The position numbers were made by a program, and so were the translations under genes. From Hyphomicrobium sp. (GTDB lineage Bacteria; Pseudomonadota; Alphaproteobacteria; Rhizobiales; Hyphomicrobiaceae): a DNA stretch of 64,000 nt. Positions within the stretch are counted from its first letter, which is position 1. Every line of letters starts with the position of its first letter. The stretch lies in NCBI GenBank assembly GCA_030148725.1, contig JASBSU010000036.1, forward strand, positions 1 through 64,000. The letters run 5' to 3'. Below, in pieces: positions 7,947 through 17,121 of this stretch. The notes beneath the pieces are model-generated. The model ran no database searches, was not told where the DNA came from, and worked only from the letters and a program-made list of their open reading frames with translations.

Positions 7947-9959
7947 CTATGGACTTCCCGGTGTCGCCGCGGATGTTCCGCTGCGCCAGTCATTCATCAT
8001 CTGTCTAGCAACGGCCATGCCACGTTTGCCCGTGAGGCCGTTGACGAAAGTCTCATGCCAGACCTGGGTGGACAGGATTCCGACGAAGGCGAGGTTGTCT
8101 CTGAAGCCGGTCGAGGAGAGTTTGTCGCATTTGGTGACGAGCTTCTGGACGAGGGTGCTGTCGAAGTAGCCGGCGGCCTCGACGTTGGCCGGCGACATGT
8201 GATCCAGCACGGCGGCGCCAACGCGCGAGCGCAGGAAAGCCCTGCTCTCAGGTGCGCGGTATGGCTGCTTGGTGCGCTTTGCAATTCCCTCGGGCAGCAG
8301 GTCTTCGATACTACGCCGCAGGATGTGCTTCTCGGTGAGTCCTTTGAGCTTGAGGCGCGGCGGTATGCGCGCGGCGAGTTCAATCAGACGGTGGTCAAGG
8401 AACGGGAAGCGTCCCTCGACGGCGTTCGCCATTCCAACGCGATCACCCTGCGAGGACAGAATATAGCCGGGCAGCAGATAGGCGCTTTCCAGATACTGCG
8501 ATTGAGACAGCGGGTGCCAGCGCGTGAAGTCAGCGGGCAGCCTGTCACGCAGATCCGCTACGGCGTCATAGTCGCCTATCGACGCGCGAAGATCAGCGGA
8601 GAAGAAGCCCTTGGCGGCGGAGCTGGTCCGGAAGCGTGGCAGGTGGGAATACAGCGGGTCATCGAGCGATGCCTGCCCGCCAAAGAATGCTTCGAGGTAG
8701 CGTTGCGACTGGCCCTGCATGCGCGGCATGTACGGGTACAGCTTGCGCAGCAGCAGCGGCCGCAGACGCGAGCCCGGCTGGGCGGCGCAGAAGCGCCGGA
8801 CCTTGGCTTCCTTGAACACGTCGTATCCGGCGAAAACTTCGTCAGCGCCTTCGCCGGTCATCACCACCTTGGTGCCGTTCTCACGCACGAGGCGCGACAG
8901 CAGCATCATGGGTGCGGGCGCGGTGCGCATGATTGGACGTTCGGTGTGCTGGATCAGCTCGGGCAGGATGCCGGCGATGTCCTCGTCACGGCAGACGGTC
9001 ACGGAATGCCTGAGGCCCAGCGCGGCGACCATCTCCTCCTGAAAGACGCTTTCGTCGTACTCGGCGGTCTCGAACGCGACTGAGAATGAGTGCAGCTGCT
9101 CGGGCACGAACTCACGGATGGCTGCCGTGGTGATCGAGGAATCGAGGCCGCCGCTCAAGTACGCCCCGATGGGAACGTCAGCGCGCAGGCGAATGCGTAC
9201 GGCGTCGAGCAGCAGTGTGCGCACTTCTTCGGTGAGGCGCGCTTCCTCGGCGGCCGAAACCGGGCGATCTTGAGCAGCGTCAGGGTATGTGAAGTCCCAA
9301 TAACGCCGCGTCGTGACGCCGTGCGTACTCGCAATCAGGACATGTGCGGGCGGCAGCTCACTGATGTCCTTGAAAGGCGTGCGCGGAGCGAGCGGAAACC
9401 AGAATGTGAACATCTGGTCGAGCGCGATCGGATCGACTTCGGCTTCGACGCCGGGGACCTCGAGCAGCGCTTTTACCTCGGAGGCGAATGCGAGCGCTCC
9501 GTCGCGCTCAGCATAGTAGATCGGGCGGACGCCGGCGCGATCACGCGCCAGCATGAGACGCTGGCGGTTACGGTCCCAGATCGCGAATGCAAAGTCGCCG
9601 TTCAGAAGCTCGACGCAGTCCGGGCCGCGCTCCTCGTAGAGGTGAACGATGACCTCGGTATCGGATCGCGTCTTGAAGACGTGGCCGCGAGCGATCAGCT
9701 CCTCGCGAAGCTCGACGTAGTTGAAGATCTCACCGTTGAAGGTGATCCAGACGCTGCCGTCCTCATTGCACAACGGCTGGCGGCCGCCCTCGACGTCGAT
9801 GATGCTGAGGCGTGAGTGCGCCAATCCCACGTCGCCGTCGATGTACGTTCCGTTCCCGTCGGGCCCGCGATGCGCCAGCGTGCCGATCATGCGCTGGAGC
9901 AGCGGACGGCTTTCCTCGGGCGCTACGGGCAGTCGGTAGTATCCGGCAATTCCACACAT
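7947..9959 (-). CDS. asnB: Asparagine synthase-like glutamine amidotransferase
   Basis: A 670-residue protein that starts MCGIAGYY, with the N-terminal nucleophile Cys2 of class II glutaminases. HRGPDGNG (30-37) and FNGEIFN (74-80) complete the glutaminase site. The C-terminal synthetase domain has the ATP-pyrophosphatase loop SGGLDSS at 269-275. Such proteins transfer ammonia from glutamine to an ATP-activated carboxylate. Many copies in polysaccharide clusters do not make asparagine but amidate another acid. The longer frame upstream is rejected because Cys2 must be N-terminal. It is 26 bp after the GNAT gene and 32 bp before the ACP. The context favours amidation of a sugar acid or ACP-bound acid, as inference. 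Confidence 0.9.
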   Translation of the reverse strand: MCGIAGYYRLPVAPEESRPLLQRMIGTLAHRGPDGNGTYIDGDVGLAHSRLSIIDVEGGRQPLCNEDGSVWITFNGEIFNYVELREELIARGHVFKTRSDTEVIVHLYEERGPDCVELLNGDFAFAIWDRNRQRLMLARDRAGVRPIYYAERDGALAFASEVKALLEVPGVEAEVDPIALDQMFTFWFPLAPRTPFKDISELPPAHVLIASTHGVTTRRYWDFTYPDAAQDRPVSAAEEARLTEEVRTLLLDAVRIRLRADVPIGAYLSGGLDSSITTAAIREFVPEQLHSFSVAFETAEYDESVFQEEMVAALGLRHSVTVCRDEDIAGILPELIQHTERPIMRTAPAPMMLLSRLVRENGTKVVMTGEGADEVFAGYDVFKEAKVRRFCAAQPGSRLRPLLLRKLYPYMPRMQGQSQRYLEAFFGGQASLDDPLYSHLPRFRTSSAAKGFFSADLRASIGDYDAVADLRDRLPADFTRWHPLSQSQYLESAYLLPGYILSSQGDRVGMANAVEGRFPFLDHRLIELAARIPPRLKLKGLTEKHILRRSIEDLLPEGIAKRTKQPYRAPESRAFLRSRVGAAVLDHMSPANVEAAGYFDSTLVQKLVTKCDKLSSTGFRDNLAFVGILSTQVWHETFVNGLTGKRGMAVARQMMNDWRSGTSAATPGSP

Positions 9960-9985
9960 GTTCGAACTCCGGCGCGTGGCGCCCG

Positions 9986-11089
9986 TTACGCAAAGCTTCC
10001 GCCAATGAGACGATTCCAGGATTCTCCCGCGAGCCCCGTCAGCAGCGCACGAGCGCCGCGAACGTCTCGCAGGAGTGATTTGTCGCGCGCGTGCACGACC
10101 ATTGCCGAGCCGTGGTAGAAGAGGCACCGATGTGCGACGAGCGCATCGAAGAGCACCGGGTCGGTGCGGCCGCGGACGCCGACGCAGCCAACGGATGCCG
10201 CGTGACGAAACAGCATGTTCAGCGCTGGCCCAGCGGTTCCGGGGCGGGCGAGCAGCTGAAGAACGCGGGCGACATCACCCCGACGGGCGTAATAGAGGTA
10301 GCAGCCAACAGGCTCGCCGCGACGCGAGTAGACGATGCGCTGGCGCAAGTCGCCGTAGCGTTCCTTCGACTGCGCGTGCGCGAGGAGTACAGAGAGGGTG
10401 GGCGACTGCCAGTCCGGCCGCAGCTCGTAGCTCTCACTGAGCTGGGGTATGACGGCCTCGATCTCAGCTGACGATGCATCGACGTCGGTGTAGCCGGCGC
10501 TGTCTCCAAGTTGCAGCGCCTTGACGCCAGCCGCATCGATGAGCCGATCCAGTCCAGCCGCGACCGGCCGTAAAACCGCCACCGGCCGGAACGCTCTCGC
10601 CGCTGTCGCGACACAGAAGCCGCTGGGGCGCAGCACCCGCATCCAATCGAGGCTGGTTGTGGGCAGACGCTCGCCGCCCACCCGCTGCCACATGCCTTGC
10701 GAAAGCTCGTTGGCCGTTTCGCTGAAAGAAAGCTCCTGAGGACCTGCGAGGAAGGAGCGAAGGAGGCGCGCGCCGGCGGTTGGATGTTCTTCCGGTCGGT
10801 CCACCATGAGCGATCCGGCCGCTGCGGCTTCGATGGTGCGTGCGCCAAGGACCATGCGGCGCGGCCACACACCGATGAACCCGCGCACGGCGCCGTTCGC
10901 GTCGATGAAGACACGCGATCGTGGTTCTTCGCTTTCGTTGGCGAAGCCTCGGCGAGGAAGAACGATCTCCTCGATGTAACTCGGCAGAAGGGCGCCGGGC
11001 GCCGCCCGGCTCTTCATGAAGATGCGGGAGAACATCTCGGCCACGGCCGGAACATCCTCGCGACGGACGGCGCGAATGGTCTCACCCAT
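9986..11089 (-). CDS. GNAT-family acyltransferase
   Basis: A 367-residue protein whose first 140 residues (IRAVRREDVPAVAEMF, VRGFIGVWPRRMVLG, AAAAGSLMVD, AGARLLRSF) follow the GNAT acetyltransferase pattern. The second half, with YSRRGEPVGCYLYY and AASVGCVGVRGR, resembles a second GNAT-like lobe, as in FemAB or double-GNAT enzymes. The ATG at 11089 is chosen because the GNAT fold starts five residues later. It is the first gene of the five-gene operon running to 5014. In this setting it may transfer an acyl group from the operon's ACP to a sugar or amine. Substrate and acyl donor are unknown. Confidence 0.75.
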   Translation of the reverse strand: MGETIRAVRREDVPAVAEMFSRIFMKSRAAPGALLPSYIEEIVLPRRGFANESEEPRSRVFIDANGAVRGFIGVWPRRMVLGARTIEAAAAGSLMVDRPEEHPTAGARLLRSFLAGPQELSFSETANELSQGMWQRVGGERLPTTSLDWMRVLRPSGFCVATAARAFRPVAVLRPVAAGLDRLIDAAGVKALQLGDSAGYTDVDASSAEIEAVIPQLSESYELRPDWQSPTLSVLLAHAQSKERYGDLRQRIVYSRRGEPVGCYLYYARRGDVARVLQLLARPGTAGPALNMLFRHAASVGCVGVRGRTDPVLFDALVAHRCLFYHGSAMVVHARDKSLLRDVRGARALLTGLAGESWNRLIGGSFA

Positions 11090-11510
11090 GGACACGTTAC
11101 TCAGCCTGCCTACTCGACATACCACCCCGACCGCCCCCGTCCTCGCGGCGCGTGTCAAACCGGGACGCCTTCTGTCCCAGTTCCAGTGCGCCTAAGGTTC
11201 GGCCAGCAGCCTTTGAACATGAGCTGCATAAGTCGGACCATCTGCCTGGCCGGCATCTAAGGGCGCGCCGCGAAGCCGTCAGCGCAGTCGAAAGTGGAGC
11301 GGCAATCGTTGATAATTAGAGTACGCGCGTTAACGTTCAGGGACGCGCCAAGCCGGCGAGCTCAGCCAGTAAGGCACCGCTTTTGCTGGTGTTTTTGACA
11401 AGCCGGCAGCTCGGCGAAAGCTTTCCGCGGCAGCCGCTCGCGCATCGGGGCGACAGCGATTTTAGAACGCAGGATTAGCGGACAATGAATGCCGACGTCG
11501 AAAGTCGGGC
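11090..11510. other. Intergenic region between the GNAT operon and the SH3-domain gene
   Basis: These 421 bp hold no convincing gene. The region must contain the promoter of the GNAT operon (reading minus) and the 3' end of the SH3-domain gene. A weak hairpin (CCGAC/GTCGG around 11490-11508) lies just after the SH3 gene stop but has no T-run. Confidence 0.5.
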
Positions 11511-12563
11511 CTATCGGGAGGCGCGATACTGACCGGTGGAGGTCGCCTGACCGACGTCCTCTGCAAGGTAGTACCGGTTGACCCAGCCCTTGAGGGCGCC
11601 GTGGCGGATGGGGCACCAGAGGTCGCGGCATTCGCCGACGATCTGGACGCCGCGACCCCGGGCCGGGATAGCACCGACCGCGTCGTGATACTCGGAGGGC
11701 CCGCTGCGGACGTTGAGCATATCGCCATCGACGACGCGCGAAACGCGGAACGATGCGAGGGTCATCGAGGACGACGAAATCGCAGCGGGAGAATTGGGAC
11801 GCCGAAGCGCTTTGGCCGCCGAGGCGGCCGCTGTCTTTGTTGCAGCGCTCGTCTTTGCAACAGGGGCTTGAGTTGGCGCTGTCTTCTGCGTCGTCTTTGC
11901 GGGAGCGGCACGCGGCAGAGGCGGCTTGCTCGGCGCCACGGGTATCGGCTCGAACGCGGACTCTTCTCGCGCGATGGGCGCATCGCTTCCCGCTTCGTCG
12001 GCGAGCGCTCTGGAGATGATATCGACAGGTTGCCGGCGCGCCTCGATGGCTGCAACCTCGACCGGCGTTTCGCCTCTCGGCTCGGAAACACGCGGCTGCG
12101 GCGCACGGGCGTCGGCTCGGTGTTGTTCAGCCCGCTGCTTGATTGCAGCGGGGGCGGCGCTGGCGACCGCGGTCACAGGCGCCTCGGTGATTGTTGCGGT
12201 ACCGGTCTCGCCGCTGTTTTCCTGCCAGTAGACCTTGCTGCCATCCCGCTGCAAAGAAATGCACCGAGCCTTGGCGTCGAACCAGCGGAACCACTTCATG
12301 CAGAGCTGGTCGCCTTCGGTCCACCAGCGACCGCGGTCCTTCATGGCGCCGAGCGTGAGGCCCAGCGCGCCGGCTTCGCCGGACACCAGGCCGTTCGGGG
12401 CAACCTTGACGGGAATCGAAATGCGCAGCGGCGTATCTACCGCCAGGATGGCGCCGGGCTGCATGACGCGCTTGATGTCATCGGCGGTCATGCGGACTGG
12501 TGCAGCCGTCGCTGCCGCGCCAACACCCCCCAACATACCCGCCACAGCAAGCCAACGCAGCAT
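11511..12563 (-). CDS. Secreted protein with C-terminal bacterial SH3 domain
   Basis: A 350-residue protein with a signal peptide (MLRWLAVAGMLGGVGAAATAAP) that fixes the start at 12563. Residues 22-115 form a conserved-looking region (ADDIKRVMQPGAIL, GRWWTEGDQLCMKWFRWFDAKARC) with two cysteines. A long Ala/Pro/Lys/Thr-rich linker of about 150 residues follows, likely disordered and periplasmic. The C-terminal 70 residues (MLNVRSGPSEYHDAVGAI, ALKGWVNRYYLAE) match SH3b domains, which often bind peptidoglycan. It is probably periplasmic and cell-wall associated. It has no obvious operon partner. Confidence 0.75.
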   Translation of the reverse strand: MLRWLAVAGMLGGVGAAATAAPVRMTADDIKRVMQPGAILAVDTPLRISIPVKVAPNGLVSGEAGALGLTLGAMKDRGRWWTEGDQLCMKWFRWFDAKARCISLQRDGSKVYWQENSGETGTATITEAPVTAVASAAPAAIKQRAEQHRADARAPQPRVSEPRGETPVEVAAIEARRQPVDIISRALADEAGSDAPIAREESAFEPIPVAPSKPPLPRAAPAKTTQKTAPTQAPVAKTSAATKTAAASAAKALRRPNSPAAISSSSMTLASFRVSRVVDGDMLNVRSGPSEYHDAVGAIPARGRGVQIVGECRDLWCPIRHGALKGWVNRYYLAEDVGQATSTGQYRASR

Positions 12564-12957
12564 CACTACTCCTAAAGCGCTCAGCCGAACGCCCTTAATG
12601 AAAGGAGAAAGTGGCGAGAAGCCGGTTGGCTTCGCCCTCGATTCTCCCAACAAAAGGCATGTCTGTGCTCTGCCCGCTCGCCGGTCCTCGCGGGCCGCGC
12701 CTGTCGGCCGAAGGACGAGAGCAAAATGGTCCCGGCCCGGTCTCATAGGCGCGCCTTTTGCTTAAATGCTAGCATCGCCGGGAAGCATTAAGGAGTGGTG
12801 GAATCTGCGCTGCTCAGCGCGTCCGCCTACGATACTCTTGCCATGTGCTATGCACCGGACTAACTGTACTTTTTTGGTATATTTTTAGCCGATACGGGTG
12901 TCGAGCGCTCCACGGCGCCTGGTTGTATCCGCACGGGCATCATTGGGGGATGAGATC
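12564..12957. other. Intergenic region, divergent promoters of the SH3-domain and heme oxygenase genes
   Basis: These 394 bp separate two divergent genes. A 10-bp palindrome ATGCTAGCAT lies at 12766-12775, and a related AGCATTAA follows at 12784-12791. An AT-rich stretch at 12864-12890 probably holds the heme oxygenase promoter. No Fur or Irr box could be assigned. No gene is seen. Confidence 0.45.
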
Positions 12958-13575
12958 ATGACTGCCGACATCATCGCAGCGCCAGAAACGGGTGACCGCT
13001 GGCGGCGGCTGAAGGCGGCGACCACGGAGGCGCATGAGCGCCTCGACAAGCGCATCATGGCCGCCGAGCCTTTCGCCTCGCTCGAGCGTTACCGGCTGTT
13101 CCTCAAAGTGCAGCACGCGTTTCATCGGGATATCGAGAGCCTCTACGCCCGGCCCGAGTTGCAGCGGCTATTCCCTGACATTGCGACGCGCCCTCGCCTT
13201 ACGGCTGTTGCGCAAGACCTTGCCGATGTCGGTGTCGAGGCTTCACCCCTCGATCCCAGCGCCTCGGCTGCCGAAGCGGATACGCCCACTGCTATCGGTT
13301 GGATCTACGTCGCTGAAGGGTCGAACCTTGGAGCCGCATTCCTGCTCAAGGCCGCTAGCGGATTGGGCTTCAGCGAAACGTTCGGAGCCCGCCATCTCGC
13401 AGGCGCCCCTGAGGGACGTGGACTGAGCTGGAAAACCTTCACCACCGCACTCAACGCTATATCGTTCTCGGACGCCGAAGAGGAGCGCCTGTTCGCCGGC
13501 GCTCGGAGCGCATTCAATCGGGTCCATGCGCTGGTCGAGGCTACGATGCCGGCAGCGGCAAAGGTTTCCGGTTAG
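12958..13575 (+). CDS. Biliverdin-producing heme oxygenase
   Basis: A 205-residue protein of the bacterial HemO/BphO family. RLKAATTEAHERLDKRI places the likely heme-ligating histidine at position 26, and GWIYVAEGSNLGAAFLLK matches the distal-helix glycine-rich motif (YVxEGSxLGG). It would open heme to biliverdin, CO and iron, for iron recovery or to supply a phytochrome chromophore. The ATG at 12958 is preceded by GGGGGATGAG, a good ribosome binding site; the longer frame from 12898 lacks support. No phytochrome gene lies beside it. The hybrid kinase at 43.9 kb lacks a clear bilin-binding signature. Confidence 0.88.
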   Translation: MTADIIAAPETGDRWRRLKAATTEAHERLDKRIMAAEPFASLERYRLFLKVQHAFHRDIESLYARPELQRLFPDIATRPRLTAVAQDLADVGVEASPLDPSASAAEADTPTAIGWIYVAEGSNLGAAFLLKAASGLGFSETFGARHLAGAPEGRGLSWKTFTTALNAISFSDAEEERLFAGARSAFNRVHALVEATMPAAAKVSG

Positions 13576-13603
13576 CTCTCGCAGCCTTCGCTCGATCCGC
13601 CGC

Positions 13604-14428
13604 CTAGCGCATCCTCGCGACGACGATGTCCTGGAAATCGTGGATCGCGCCCTGCACGACATCCACGATCTCGAAATACCGGTACCACACGTCCTCGACA
13701 TAGACTTTGGGGACGAAGGCAATGCCGTACTTGTAGGCGCGTGTCGTCAGATGGCTGGCCGACTGGAAGATGAATGCGTGCTTGCCCTTCTCCATGTCGG
13801 TCTGTGCGCGCCTGAGCCCGCGGTGGGGAATCTGCAGCATCTTGAAGATGCGCTCTTCATTGAGCGCGCGCTCCAAGGCGCGATCCCCGTGCACGGTCAG
13901 AAAGAGATAGCCTCCCGGCTGCATACACCGCGCCAGCTCCTGCAGATAAGCGAGCTGCGATGCCTCGTTGAGATGACTGAAGACCGAGATGCTGATGATG
14001 CAGTCGAACGATGCATCTGCGAACGGCAGCGGCTTGTCAGGCAACGTTTGGACTGCCCGCATATACGGAAGATTGGCGTTGATCCATTCGACATGGCGCT
14101 GATCAATATCGCATCCGGTGATCGTTCCGGGGTGTCCCTTGAACATGCGGGCGAGCCGGCCACAGCCGCAGCCGAAATCCAACATGTTCTTGAAGTCGGT
14201 CAGAGGGATCGGACTTGCGCGCTGGAGCGCGTCGAAGATTGCAACGCCGTGCGCCGCAAAATCGGCCTCTGATGTCAGCCCGGACACGCTCCGCATGAGC
14301 GGAAGTGGGGGAAACGGCGCGACATGGTGTGTTAGTCCGCTGTCCTCGAATACTCGCCGCCCGTTCAAGTCCAGCCAGTCGGCGGTCGGCATTCTTACCC
14401 CAAGATCCAACTGGTCGAGACTGTGCAT
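13604..14428 (-). CDS. Class I SAM-dependent methyltransferase
   Basis: A 274-residue Rossmann-type methyltransferase. Motif I is MLDFGCGCGRLARMF at about 82-96, followed by GCDIDQRHVEW (acidic residue that binds the SAM ribose), FDCIISISVFSHLNEA and a motif GGYLFLTVHG. The C-terminal region is long enough for a substrate cap. No substrate can be named. It stands alone between heme oxygenase (convergent, 28 bp apart) and a divergent sulfotransferase. Its location near polysaccharide genes makes sugar methylation possible, but this is a guess. Confidence 0.85.
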   Translation of the reverse strand: MHSLDQLDLGVRMPTADWLDLNGRRVFEDSGLTHHVAPFPPLPLMRSVSGLTSEADFAAHGVAIFDALQRASPIPLTDFKNMLDFGCGCGRLARMFKGHPGTITGCDIDQRHVEWINANLPYMRAVQTLPDKPLPFADASFDCIISISVFSHLNEASQLAYLQELARCMQPGGYLFLTVHGDRALERALNEERIFKMLQIPHRGLRRAQTDMEKGKHAFIFQSASHLTTRAYKYGIAFVPKVYVEDVWYRYFEIVDVVQGAIHDFQDIVVARMR

Positions 14429-14624
14429 CTGATGTCGATCCTTCGAGGCGTTTGAGCTTGGACTCGAGTTTCACCCTATACGGATCAATAGGGGCGGTCA
14501 CGATATCCTGAGCCCATCCCCCCAGCTGTGCACAGAAGCGTCGGATCTGTGGAACATAGCGGACGCAACACAGCGCTCGGCGCTTGCAACGGTACGCTTT
14601 CTCATTGATTCGAATGAGGCCAGC

Positions 14625-15677
14625 GTGTCGATCATCCTACACATCGGAATGCCGAAGACCGGAAGCACGTTTCTTCAGGACTGGCTGCGGCTGAACAGGG
14701 GGGTGCTAGCGCGCAGCGGGCTTGCCGCACTCAACAACTCGCTGGCTCATCGCGTTGGTATCGAAGCCATCACGGATGCGGCTACGCTCGAACGTCGGGA
14801 CGTTCGCGAAATACGTCAGGCACGCTCGTGGGAGCATGCCATCACACGACTACGTGCCGAGCCAGGACGTTGTGTCGTCTCATCGGAATACATGGCCATC
14901 AGCGATCCCAAGTTTCTGGCCGCCAAGCTGAGTTCGCATGGACTGAAGGTGTCTGCGATCGTTGCCTATCTGCGGCGTCAGGATCGGCTCTGCGCTTCCG
15001 GCTATGCGCAGGAGGTCAAATCTCTCGGGCTGAGCACGATCCCCTCCGATGTCAGTTACACCCCGGTGCTGGATTGGAACCTGCAGTACGCCAGCTGGGC
15101 GGAGGCTTTTCCAAGCGCCGAGATGACCTTCCTCAACTACGAAAGACATTGCGCAGACGACACGCTGGCGGCCTCTTTCAAGACGGCGCTCGGCGTTGGG
15201 CATGTGAGAACGAGCGAGCCGCGGTCGCGCGCCAACATCAGTCTTTCGGCGGAGATGACCGAAGTTGCGAGGCTTCTGAACGACCGCGGCAGCGCGTTCA
15301 GTCTGGAATCCTTGCTCGTGCTGCAGCGCCGCTACCCGGGCGCGCCGTTTTGCTTCTCGCAGCAGCTCATCTCCCACTTTGAGGCGGTGTTCCGACCGTC
15401 CAACGAAATGTTCGCGCAGCGCTTTCCCCATGAATTTTCTGAGTTCGCGGCGCCTGGATGGAAGCCGTCTGGTGTCGATATGACTGGCCGTGTGAGCGCG
15501 GAGCGCCTCGCCGAGCTGATGCCGCACATTCGGCGCGCGGACAGCCTTGTGAATTCCGTCGTCGCGGCCGCGAGACGGGTGGCGTCGCTGGCCAAGCAGC
15601 ATCTCGAGGATGCGACAGCTGCCCCTTTCGCACCCCGGGTGCTGGACCAGTCCCGGGCGCCGACCGACCGGCAGTGA
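14625..15677 (+). CDS. Sulfotransferase family protein
   Basis: A 350-residue protein with the PAPS 5'-phosphosulfate-binding loop GMPKTGSTFLQ at residues 8-18, followed by the sulfotransferase-like pattern RCVVSSEYMA and IVAYLRRQDRLCASGYAQEV, which holds the 3'-phosphate-binding Arg/Ser region. The start is GTG at 14625, seven residues before the loop, with ATGAGG upstream; no ATG gives a sensible N-terminus. It probably transfers sulfate from PAPS to a glycan or other acceptor. It lies 2.5 kb from the surface-polysaccharide block. No PAPS synthesis genes are in the window. Confidence 0.8.
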   Translation: MSIILHIGMPKTGSTFLQDWLRLNRGVLARSGLAALNNSLAHRVGIEAITDAATLERRDVREIRQARSWEHAITRLRAEPGRCVVSSEYMAISDPKFLAAKLSSHGLKVSAIVAYLRRQDRLCASGYAQEVKSLGLSTIPSDVSYTPVLDWNLQYASWAEAFPSAEMTFLNYERHCADDTLAASFKTALGVGHVRTSEPRSRANISLSAEMTEVARLLNDRGSAFSLESLLVLQRRYPGAPFCFSQQLISHFEAVFRPSNEMFAQRFPHEFSEFAAPGWKPSGVDMTGRVSAERLAELMPHIRRADSLVNSVVAAARRVASLAKQHLEDATAAPFAPRVLDQSRAPTDRQ

Positions 15678-15898
15678 CGCTCGTCCGCTTGGCGCATCCG
15701 GGGCCGTAGGAAACCCGTTCGTTGCTCCGGCCGCTCTCAGCAGCTTTGGTCGTTGAGCTTAGCCCTGAGTGCGGCCACAGGCAGCAGCGCCAAAAGCCTT
15801 CAACGTGGTACTCGTCACAACCGGTTCGCCGACCCGAGTGAACTTTAGGCGGGCGGCTCCGGATCAGGCAGACGGAATTACCAGGCGACTTGCTCGTA

Positions 15899-17062
15899 AT
15901 GCGCACCCCGACAGAAGCAACTTCCCAAAGCCGGCTATTGAGCCTCAGCGCCGTTATCGCGACGTCGTTCGGCGTCGGCCTGCTTTTCGGCATCGGCTAC
16001 CCGCTCACCGCGCTGACTTTCGAACTCTGGCGACAGCCCAACTGGATGACGGGGTTGGCGAGCGCCGTCCCGGCGCTCGGCGTCCTGCTTGCGCTGCCGC
16101 TGGTGCCGCGGCTCGTCGCGACGTTCGGTCCGGTCCTGGCAATGGTTCTCGGCTGCCTTGTCAGCGCGCTCGGTTTCCTTGCACTCTACGTGTTGCAGTC
16201 ACCGTGGGCGTGGATCGTCATACGGTTCGCCATGAGCGCGGGACTGGCTGTGCCGTGGCTCGCCGGAGAGACCTGGATCAACTCGGTATCCAAGGATGAC
16301 ACGCGAGGCCGCGTGATCGCCGCTTATGCGATCGCTTTCTTCCTCGGGTTCCTGTTCGGCCCGGTCATATTGCAACTGGTCGGTCTGACGGGCCCGTTGC
16401 CATTTCTCTCCGCGGCTGTCGCTATCATTCTTGCGGTGGTGCCCATCGTACTTGCACGCAAGCTGGCCCCGCCGTTCGAACACGACGGCACGCACAATAT
16501 GCTCGCGGCGATGCGCCTTGCGCCGACGGCGATGGCTGGCGGCTTTGTTGCCGGAATTGCCGAGATCACGTGCCTGTCGTTGATCCCCAACGTGGGCTTG
16601 GCCTCCGGGCTGCAACAGGCGCAAGCGCTGTCGCTCGTCAGCATCATGACTGCGGGCGGGATCATTCTGCAGGTTCCGTTCGGATGGCTCGCAGACAAAG
16701 TTCCGCGCGTTCCGCTCATGGTTGCGATCGCCACCGCGTTTGTCCTCACCTCGCTCGTCCTGCCGCTGGCACTTACCATTCCGCTGGCGTCGAGCGTGCT
16801 GGTTTTTGCGCTCGGTGGGCTCGTGCTCGCTTTCTATACGCTGTCGCTCGCAATCATCGGGGAACGGGTTCCAGCTGGTGCCCTGGCGGCGGCGAATGTC
16901 GCCTTTCTGGTGATGTATCAGCTCGGCGCGATCGTCGGACCGATCATCGCCGGACTTGCGATGACAGCGTCACCCGTGGCGGGGTTCGTCGGCACGATTG
17001 CCGGACTGGTGGTCGTATGCATCGCCGGAGTCGCGTACCTGGAGCGTACGCGCAAAATCTGA
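15899..17062 (+). CDS. Major facilitator superfamily transporter
   Basis: A 387-residue inner-membrane protein with about 12 hydrophobic segments in two halves. The loop between segments 2 and 3 (PRLVATFGPVLAMVLG) and GWLADKVPRVPLM in the second half match the MFS loop motif. WLAGETWINSVSKDDTRGRVIAAYA is typical of the YcaD-like branch of small-molecule exporters. The ATG at 15899 is preferred over a TTG three codons earlier. The substrate is unknown. It converges with the 4,6-dehydratase gene, 59 bp away. Confidence 0.88.
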   Translation: MRTPTEATSQSRLLSLSAVIATSFGVGLLFGIGYPLTALTFELWRQPNWMTGLASAVPALGVLLALPLVPRLVATFGPVLAMVLGCLVSALGFLALYVLQSPWAWIVIRFAMSAGLAVPWLAGETWINSVSKDDTRGRVIAAYAIAFFLGFLFGPVILQLVGLTGPLPFLSAAVAIILAVVPIVLARKLAPPFEHDGTHNMLAAMRLAPTAMAGGFVAGIAEITCLSLIPNVGLASGLQQAQALSLVSIMTAGGIILQVPFGWLADKVPRVPLMVAIATAFVLTSLVLPLALTIPLASSVLVFALGGLVLAFYTLSLAIIGERVPAGALAAANVAFLVMYQLGAIVGPIIAGLAMTASPVAGFVGTIAGLVVVCIAGVAYLERTRKI

Positions 17063-17121
17063 GCTGGTGTTGTGCGTGGGAATGGCGAAGGCCGCGCTGC
17101 CGATGGTGACGCGCACTTTCG

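Noticed and set aside
8055-9083. 342-codon plus-strand frame opposite the asparagine-synthase-like gene
   Set aside because: Antisense shadow of a gene with conserved active-site motifs.
5014-11089. Exosortase/PEP-CTERM system
   Set aside because: The ligase and amidotransferase recall exosortase-linked loci, but no exosortase or PEP-CTERM protein is present in the window.
11362-11631. 89-codon minus-strand frame at the end of the SH3-domain gene
   Set aside because: It overlaps the SH3 domain coding sequence in another frame and has no supporting motif.
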